Shown: piece by piece, positions 5,890 to 10,106 of the stretch | Position numbering within the stretch: position 1 is the stretch's first letter | How the letters are laid out: the number at the start of each line of letters is the position of its first letter | Notes under the pieces: generated by a model | What the model was told of the DNA's origin: nothing | What the model saw: only the letters and a program-made list of their open reading frames with translations | The model's database searches: none | Made by a program: the position numbers and the translations under genes | NCBI GenBank assembly: GCA_959599615.1 | Contig: CAUGKA010000062.1 | Location: forward strand, 1 to 10,106 | Length of the DNA stretch: 10,106 bases | Origin: an uncultured Collinsella sp. | GTDB lineage: Bacteria > Actinomycetota > Coriobacteriia > Coriobacteriales > Coriobacteriaceae | Direction of reading: 5' to 3'

Positions 5890-7173
5890 ATGTGCGAGCA
5901 GACTATCGGTACCACGTGCGTTCAGGGCGGCTATCATCCGGGCGATGCGGAGCCGCGCCAGGTGCCCATCTACCAGTCCACCACGTGGAAGTACGACACG
6001 TCCGAGCACATGGGCAAGCTGTTTGACCTAGAGGAGTCGGGCTACTTCTACAGCCGTTTGCAGAACCCCACGTGCGATCTGGTTGCCGCCAAGATCTGCG
6101 AGATGGAGGGCGGTACCGCTGCGATGCTCACGAGCTCGGGCATGGCTGCGAATTTCCTCGCGATCTTTAACGTGGTCGGTGCCGGCGATCATGTGGTCGC
6201 GAGCTCTGCCATTTACGGCGGTACGTATAACCTGCTCGCCCACACCATGGGCCGCATGGGCGTGACCTGCACGTTCGTCGCCCCCGACTGCACCGATGAG
6301 GAGCTCGAGGCAGCCTTTGAGCCCAATACCAAGCTCGTCTTTGGCGAGACGATCGCAAACCCCGCCCTTGCCGTGCTCGATATTGAGCGCTTTGCCAAGG
6401 CCGCGCATGACCACGGCGTGCCGCTGATGGTCGACAACACCTTCCCGACGCCCGTGATGTGCCGTCCCTTTGAGTGGGGCGCCGACATCGTTACGCACTC
6501 CACCACCAAGTACATGGATGGACATGCTGCCTACCTGGGCGGCGTGATCGTTGACCACGGCCAGTTTGACTGGATGGCCCATGCGGATAAGTTCCCGGGT
6601 CTCACCACGCCCGACGAGAGCTACCACGGCGTGACGTATGCCGAGAAGTTCGGTCGCGAGGGTGCCTTCATTACCAAGGCCACCGCGCAGCTCATGCGCG
6701 ACCTCGGCCCCATGCAGAACCCGCAGGCGGCCTTCTTCCTGAACAGCTCGCTCGAGAGCCTGCATGTACGCATGCCGCGTCATTGTGAGAACGGCCTGGC
6801 CGTTGCCAAGTTCCTGCAGAGCCATCCCAAGGTACGCTTCGTGAGCTATCCGGGCCTGGAGGGCGATAAGTACTATGACATCGCTCAGAAGTACATGCCC
6901 AACGGTACCTGCGGCGTTGTGAGCTTTGGCTTTAACGGTGGTCGCGCGGCGGCCGAGACCTTTATGAAGAGCCTCAAGCTCGCCCAGATCGCCACGCACG
7001 TGGCCGACGCCCGCACTTGCTGCCTGCATCCCGCTAATGCCACGCATCGCCAGATGAACGATGAGGAGCTCATCGCCTGTGGCATCTCCGCCGACATGGT
7101 GCGCCTGTCGTGCGGCCTCGAGGATACGGCCGATCTGATTGCCGACCTTGAGCAGGCACTCGAGCAGTGCTAG
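5890..7173 (+). CDS. metY: O-acetylhomoserine sulfhydrylase-like PLP enzyme (Cys/Met metabolism)
   Basis: A 427-aa cytoplasmic fold-type I PLP enzyme of the Cys/Met metabolism family. It shows YSRLQNPT (Tyr54, Arg56), SSGMAA, SAIYGGTYNL, the PLP-nitrogen Asp182 in LMVDNTF, and the Schiff-base Lys207 in STTKYMDGH. The segment PDESYHGVTYAEKFG followed by LMRDLGP and LESLHVRM is typical of O-acetylhomoserine aminocarboxypropyltransferases, which make homocysteine from O-acetylhomoserine and sulfide; a methionine gamma-lyase activity is the main alternative. ATG 5890 is chosen because AAGGGAG (5877-5883) lies 6 bases upstream. Its own promoter lies upstream, and hairpins follow. If it is a sulfhydrylase, it would use the sulfide that the cyuA product can release; this is inference. 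Confidence 0.88.
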   Translation: MCEQTIGTTCVQGGYHPGDAEPRQVPIYQSTTWKYDTSEHMGKLFDLEESGYFYSRLQNPTCDLVAAKICEMEGGTAAMLTSSGMAANFLAIFNVVGAGDHVVASSAIYGGTYNLLAHTMGRMGVTCTFVAPDCTDEELEAAFEPNTKLVFGETIANPALAVLDIERFAKAAHDHGVPLMVDNTFPTPVMCRPFEWGADIVTHSTTKYMDGHAAYLGGVIVDHGQFDWMAHADKFPGLTTPDESYHGVTYAEKFGREGAFITKATAQLMRDLGPMQNPQAAFFLNSSLESLHVRMPRHCENGLAVAKFLQSHPKVRFVSYPGLEGDKYYDIAQKYMPNGTCGVVSFGFNGGRAAAETFMKSLKLAQIATHVADARTCCLHPANATHRQMNDEELIACGISADMVRLSCGLEDTADLIADLEQALEQC

Positions 7174-7191
7174 GCTAGCGTTCGCATAAGG

Positions 7192-7218
7192 CGCCGATGC
7201 TGGCAGAAAGCTTCGGCG
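7192..7218 (+). promoter_or_regulatory. Leader/3' hairpin between metY and the MFS gene
   Basis: CGCCGA (7192-7197) pairs with TCGGCG (7213-7218), then a T-T mismatch, then GCT/AGC (7199-7201 with 7209-7211) around a 7-base loop. No clear T run follows. It stands just before a stronger terminator and may be part of the same regulatory or 3'-end structure. Confidence 0.35.
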
Positions 7219-7241
7219 ACCTTTCGTTCCGATTCCGTAGG

Positions 7242-7288
7242 CGGGACCCCAATCGCGACTGTTTGTAGGCGATTGGGGCCCCGTTTTT
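7242..7288 (+). terminator. Intrinsic terminator between metY and the MFS transporter gene
   Basis: The left arm 7242-7256 (CGGGACCCCAATCGC) pairs with 7269-7283 (GCGATTGGGGCCCCG): 14 pairs with one A-C mismatch and a 12-base loop, followed by TTTTT (7284-7288). It lies 68 bases after the metY stop but only 26 bases before the MFS start codon. Confidence 0.9.
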
Positions 7289-7314
7289 GCGTTGCGTCAC
7301 TCGAAAGGATGGAT

Positions 7315-8619
7315 ATGGAGAAAACCGCAGAGCAGCTGCGCCGCGAGCACATTGCCCTTGAGGGCGAAACCCATGGCAAGAACAAATGGGCGATTCTGTT
7401 TACCGTGCTCATCATGACGTTTATGTCGTGTCTGGATTCGACCGTCGTGACCGTGGCGTTGCCCGTGATGCAAAAGGAGCTGGGCGTGGGCCTCGACCGC
7501 ATCCAGCTGGTGAGCTCGGTGTACCTGCTTGCGACATGCGTGGCTATGCTGCCGTTTGGCCGCTTGGGCGACGTGCGCGGCAAGGTGGGCGTATTCCAGC
7601 TGGGCGTCATCGTTTTTACGGCCGGCTCGCTGCTTTGCGGCCTTTCGAGTTCGCTCGAAGTTCTTATTCTGGCACGCATTGTGCAGGGCGTCGGCTGCGC
7701 GGCGGCCATGGCTAACAACATGGGTATCATCACCGAGTCGTTTCCGGCGCGCGAGCGCGGTCGTGCCATGGGTATTCTCGCGACCTTCGTGGCCCTCGGC
7801 ATGATGTGTGGCCCCGTGCTGGGCGGCATGCTGGTGGCAAGCTTTCCCTGGGAGAGCATCTTCCTCATCAACCTGCCCATTGGCGTCATCTCGTTTATCG
7901 TGGGGCTCTATACGCTGCCGCATGTTAAGCCGGAGGCTGGCGAGCGCCCCATGTCCCTGATCGAGGCTGCTCGTCGCTGCTTTGCAAATTCGGCCTTCAC
8001 CATCAACCTCGCCTGCATGCTCATCGTGTTCGTTGGTATTGGCGCATCAGAGTTTATCCTGCCGTTCTATTTTCAGGACGCCCACGGCTTTGGTTCCGAC
8101 ATCTCTGGACTACTCTTTTTGGCGTTGCCGATGGTGAATGCCTTTATCGGCCCGCTTTCGGGTACGGTTTCGGACCGTGTTGGCTGCGAGGGCCCTACGG
8201 CGGTCGGCCTAGGCGTGTACGTATGCGGTCTCTTTGCGGTAAGCACGCTCGACGAGCACTCTTCTATCCCTGTGATCGTGTGTTGCGTCGCGTTTATGTC
8301 GTGTGGCACGTCGATTTTCCAGAGTCCCAACAACTCGCTGTACATGGGTTCGGCCCCGCGCGAGGCGCTCGGTTTTGCGGGCAGCCTGGGTAGTCTGGCG
8401 CGCTATGCGGGTATGGCAGTGGGCATTACAGCGGCGTCGCATATCCTGTATGGGCAGATGAGCGTGGCGATGGGTGAGGCCGTGACCAGTATTGTTGCAG
8501 GCCGTCCGGATGTGTTCCTGTTTGGTTTTCGTTCGGTGTTCTATGTGTTGATGGCTGTGGCCGCTGTGGGCTTTGCGTTCGCCATGGTGCGTTTGGTGAG
8601 GATGCGCGCCCGCCATTAG
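7315..8619 (+). CDS. MFS transporter, EmrB/QacA (DHA2)-like drug:H+ antiporter
   Basis: A 434-aa inner-membrane carrier; the substrate is unknown and efflux is likely. Family signatures: LDSTVVTVALP in TM1, GRLGDVRGKVG (motif A) after TM2, ARIVQGVGCAAA in TM4, and GPVLGGML with INLPIG (motif C region) in TM5-6. These resemble DHA2 proteins, which usually have 14 membrane spans; by eye I count about 12 here, with only a polar linker (HVKPEAGERPMSLIEAARR) where spans 7 and 8 would be. The start is ATG 7315, 5 bases after GAAAGGA (7303-7309); an upstream in-frame ATG at 7273 lies inside the terminator stem and is unlikely. Neither the terminator placement nor any motif shows a promoter of its own. 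No clear terminator follows. Confidence 0.88.
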   Translation: MEKTAEQLRREHIALEGETHGKNKWAILFTVLIMTFMSCLDSTVVTVALPVMQKELGVGLDRIQLVSSVYLLATCVAMLPFGRLGDVRGKVGVFQLGVIVFTAGSLLCGLSSSLEVLILARIVQGVGCAAAMANNMGIITESFPARERGRAMGILATFVALGMMCGPVLGGMLVASFPWESIFLINLPIGVISFIVGLYTLPHVKPEAGERPMSLIEAARRCFANSAFTINLACMLIVFVGIGASEFILPFYFQDAHGFGSDISGLLFLALPMVNAFIGPLSGTVSDRVGCEGPTAVGLGVYVCGLFAVSTLDEHSSIPVIVCCVAFMSCGTSIFQSPNNSLYMGSAPREALGFAGSLGSLARYAGMAVGITAASHILYGQMSVAMGEAVTSIVAGRPDVFLFGFRSVFYVLMAVAAVGFAFAMVRLVRMRARH

Positions 8620-8712
8620 CGTGTTGGGAGGCTGTCTGCCACGATTCGCGCCGTCTCAAAAAGACTCGTTTGTGGTGCGATGCGGCTTGTGGGGCGGGCG
8701 GGGGTCGGTCCG

Positions 8713-8721
8713 TGGTAGACT
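8713..8721 (+). promoter_or_regulatory. Extended -10 promoter of xpt
   Basis: TGGTAGACT combines a TGn extension with TAGACT (8716-8721, 4 of 6 consensus). Transcription would start near 8728, giving a leader of about 50 bases. No -35 at standard spacing (the only TTGTGG is 23 bases away). The leader is too short for a guanine/xanthine riboswitch; it holds a small hairpin CGCGG/CCGCG (8744-8748 with 8757-8761). Confidence 0.45.
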
Positions 8722-8776
8722 ATCGAACAACGTTTATTAATCGCGCGGTATCGTTGCCGCGAGAAGGGGTTGCGCC

Positions 8777-9355
8777 ATGCAGGAGCTTGAGGATCGTATT
8801 CGCCATGACGGCATCGTAAAGGCCGGTAACGTCCTTAAGGTTGATGCCTTCCTCAACCACCAGTGCGACGTTGAGCTGTTCGACCACATGGGCGCCGAGT
8901 GGGCCCGTCTGTTCAAGGATGTCGAGATCAACAAGATCCTGACGATTGAGGCTTCGGGCATTGGTATGGCTTGCATCGCGGCTCAGCATTTTGGCGGCGT
9001 GCCGGTGGTTTTTGCCAAGAAGGCACAGTCCATCAACCTCGACGGCGAGCAGTATGCCACGACCATCTACTCCTTTACCAAGCAGAAGGAGTACCCGGTC
9101 ATCGTCGGCAAGCGCTTCCTGTCCGAGGGCGACAAGGTCCTGATTATCGACGACTTCCTGGCCAACGGCTGCGCACTCGAGGGCCTTATCAAGATCTGCG
9201 AGGCTGCGGGCGCCGAAGTTGCCGGCATTGGCATCGCCGTTGAGAAGGGCTTCCAGGGCGGCGGCGATAAGCTCCGTAAGCGCGGCTTCCGCGTTGAGAG
9301 CCTGGCCCGTATCGCCGATATGGACTGCGAGAACGGCGAGATCACCTTCGCCTAA
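8777..9355 (+). CDS. xpt: Xanthine phosphoribosyltransferase
   Basis: Purine salvage enzyme that makes XMP from xanthine and PRPP in the cytoplasm. The 192-aa length matches the Bacillus-type Xpt (about 194). The PRPP-binding loop VLIIDDFLANG is at residues 121-131, with TIEASGIGMACIAA (about 56-69) and VPVVFAKKAQS (about 75-85) as further family segments. The fold is the type I PRTase; there is no membrane segment. ATG 8777 follows GAAGGGG (8763-8769) with a 7-base gap. In Bacillus xpt is often paired with a xanthine permease (pbuX) under a guanine riboswitch; neither is present here. The gene has its own promoter and a strong terminator. APRT-family relatives are a less likely alternative. 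Confidence 0.94.
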   Translation: MQELEDRIRHDGIVKAGNVLKVDAFLNHQCDVELFDHMGAEWARLFKDVEINKILTIEASGIGMACIAAQHFGGVPVVFAKKAQSINLDGEQYATTIYSFTKQKEYPVIVGKRFLSEGDKVLIIDDFLANGCALEGLIKICEAAGAEVAGIGIAVEKGFQGGGDKLRKRGFRVESLARIADMDCENGEITFA

Positions 9356-9382
9356 GCGCGCAACACAAGCGATTGGTATGCG

Positions 9383-9418
9383 ATGTGACAAAGGGACTTT
9401 CCCTTTGTCACATTTTTT
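9383..9418 (+). terminator. Strong intrinsic terminator after xpt
   Basis: ATGTGACAAAGGGA (9383-9396) and TCCCTTTGTCACAT (9400-9413) pair perfectly over 14 base pairs with a 3-base loop, followed by six Ts (9413-9418). It ends only 6 bases before the ribosome binding site of the next gene. Confidence 0.96.
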
Positions 9419-9436
9419 ATGAGGGGAGGTGTTGAT

Positions 9437-9817
9437 ATGGATGAGAACAAGATGGGATGGCGCGAGTATGCGCGCTATGCCGCGATGGCGGCCGAAGAGT
9501 TGGCGCGCGATTGCGAGGTTCAGGTGTTTCGCGCGACGGGTCCGGGCGGACAAGGCGTGAACACGACGGACTCGGCGGTGCGCATGAAGCACGTGCCCAC
9601 AGGGATTACCGTGACGGCGCGCGAGAGCCGCAGCCAGTTCCAAAATCGCGCGAGCTGCCTGCGCAAGCTGCGCGCCGAGCTCGAGCGTCGCGGGCGTCCA
9701 CCGCGCCGACGCGTAAAGACCAAGGTGCCCCAGCGCTCTCGCCAGCGCAGGCTCAATGATAAGCACTTCAACGCCATTAAAAAGGCCAACCGTCGCAAGC
9801 CGGGCAGCGACGAGTAG
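9437..9817 (+). CDS. Release-factor-like GGQ protein, probable ribosome rescue factor
   Basis: A 126-aa protein consisting mainly of the RF-1 catalytic domain. The GGQ motif (37-39) in RATGPGGQGVNTTDSAVRM is the peptidyl-tRNA hydrolysis signature of release factors; THVPTGI-like MKHVPTGITV and SRSQFQNRASCLRKL follow. Stop-codon recognition domains are absent, as in ArfB/YaeJ or RF-H-type proteins, and the C-terminal 40 residues are very basic (RRRVKTKVPQRSRQRR), resembling the ArfB tail that enters the empty mRNA channel. Freeing stalled ribosomes is therefore likely, but it is inferred. The residue after GGQ is Gly where ArfB and RF2 have His. ATG 9437 has GGAGG (9425-9429) 7 bases upstream; ATG 9419 is in frame but has only the terminator before it. 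Confidence 0.85.
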   Translation: MDENKMGWREYARYAAMAAEELARDCEVQVFRATGPGGQGVNTTDSAVRMKHVPTGITVTARESRSQFQNRASCLRKLRAELERRGRPPRRRVKTKVPQRSRQRRLNDKHFNAIKKANRRKPGSDE

Positions 9818-9838
9818 TCGTTTGTTCCACTGGCCTTG

Positions 9839-10106
9839 CTAGCGGGTAGGGTGCCAAACTTGGAGAGCGCTGCCGAGGACGTCGACCTCGATGCGCGAGG
9901 CGACAACGGGCTCGCCGTCGGCCTGGATGGGGTAGTCGGGCTCCTCAAAAGTTAGCTCGGCATGGCGGCAGCGGCGCATGCGAACCGGTGGCAACTTGGT
10001 ATGGTGGCCGTCCTTGGCCGAAAGGAACATAGGCAGGGCTACCGCGCGAGGGACGGGGCCGCAGGCGTAGCAGACGTCGAATATACCGTCACAGGGGTCG
10101 GCATCG
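9839..10106 (-). CDS. Diacylglycerol/lipid kinase, YegS/BmrU family (C-terminal part, partial)
   Basis: The frame is open from the right edge to a TAG at 9839-9841, giving the last 88 residues. They read ADPCDGIFDVC near the edge, then GHHTKLPPVRMRRCRHAELTFEE, and YPIQADGEPVVASRIEVDVLGSALQVWHP at the end. A DG(I/L)FDV strand, a basic 'GxH' segment and the QADGE motif near the C-terminus are typical of the C-terminal beta-sandwich of DAGK-catalytic-family lipid kinases. The nucleotide-binding N-terminal half is outside the window, so catalytic residues cannot be checked. It converges with the release-factor-like gene across 21 bases with no visible terminator. Confidence 0.75.
   Translation of the reverse strand, partial: DADPCDGIFDVCYACGPVPRAVALPMFLSAKDGHHTKLPPVRMRRCRHAELTFEEPDYPIQADGEPVVASRIEVDVLGSALQVWHPTR

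Noticed and set aside
6028..7047. A 339-codon minus-strand frame opposite the metY-like gene
   Set aside because: No recognisable domain, no ribosome site, and fully inside a well supported gene; typical antisense openness in GC-rich DNA.
8620..8712. Terminator for the MFS gene
   Set aside because: Only a 4-pair GTCT/AGAC stem without a T run is visible, so I do not call one.
8722..8776. Guanine/xanthine riboswitch upstream of xpt
   Set aside because: The leader from the best promoter is only about 50 bases and lacks the conserved purine-riboswitch core; only a 5-pair hairpin is seen.
8720..9766. A 348-codon minus-strand frame across xpt and part of the release-factor-like gene
   Set aside because: It spans two clear plus-strand genes and a terminator and has an Ala/Leu-rich shadow composition.

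Overview
The window reads as ordinary chromosomal DNA from a high-GC, anaerobic-type bacterium of the Coriobacteriia. The best guess is a Collinsella-like gut species. This rests on the overall feel of the proteins, the strong C-ending codon bias of the four-domain ribosomal protein S1, the use of TTG and GTG starts, and an L-cysteine desulfidase that would carry an oxygen-sensitive Fe-S cluster. The taxonomic guess comes from pattern memory, not from a search. I see no phage gene, insertion sequence, CRISPR array, tRNA or rRNA.

Layout. Positions 1-69 hold the end of a reading frame that looks like a broken HD-domain phosphohydrolase. Its codons supply the ribosome binding site of the L-cysteine desulfidase gene (47-1366, +). 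That gene meets a HAD-family hydrolase (1363-2121, -) tail to tail with a 4-base overlap. A 315-base gap with a long leader and a Shine-Dalgarno-masking hairpin precedes rpsA (ribosomal protein S1, 2437-3603, +), which ends in a strong terminator. Next comes class A RNase P RNA (rnpB, about 3926-4289, +), preceded by an extended -10 promoter and followed by a striking 99-base imperfect hairpin (4305-4403). A YigZ/IMPACT-family gene (4507-5142, +) ends in a long terminator hairpin.

The second half opens with a C_GCAxxG_C_C-family cysteine-rich protein (5210-5656, -), divergent from an O-acetylhomoserine sulfhydrylase-like PLP enzyme (5890-7173, +). A perfect 10-base inverted repeat lies between them. 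Then come an MFS drug/H+ antiporter-type transporter (7315-8619, +), xanthine phosphoribosyltransferase (xpt, 8777-9355, +), a short GGQ-containing release-factor-like protein (9437-9817, +), and the C-terminal end of a YegS/BmrU-type lipid kinase (9839-10106, -) running off the right edge.

How it fits together. Most genes look like single-gene units, many separated by clear intrinsic terminators. Three themes recur: translation and RNA processing (S1, RNase P RNA, release-factor-like rescue protein), sulfur amino acid chemistry (cysteine desulfidase making sulfide, OAH sulfhydrylase consuming sulfide, a cysteine-rich redox-type protein), and purine salvage (xpt). The sulfur link is inferred from families only; the genes are not in one operon. 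I do not see a clearly new multi-gene system. The most unusual structures are non-coding: the long hairpin after rnpB, the hairpin over the rpsA ribosome binding site, the palindrome between the divergent genes, and two terminators placed almost directly upstream of start codons.
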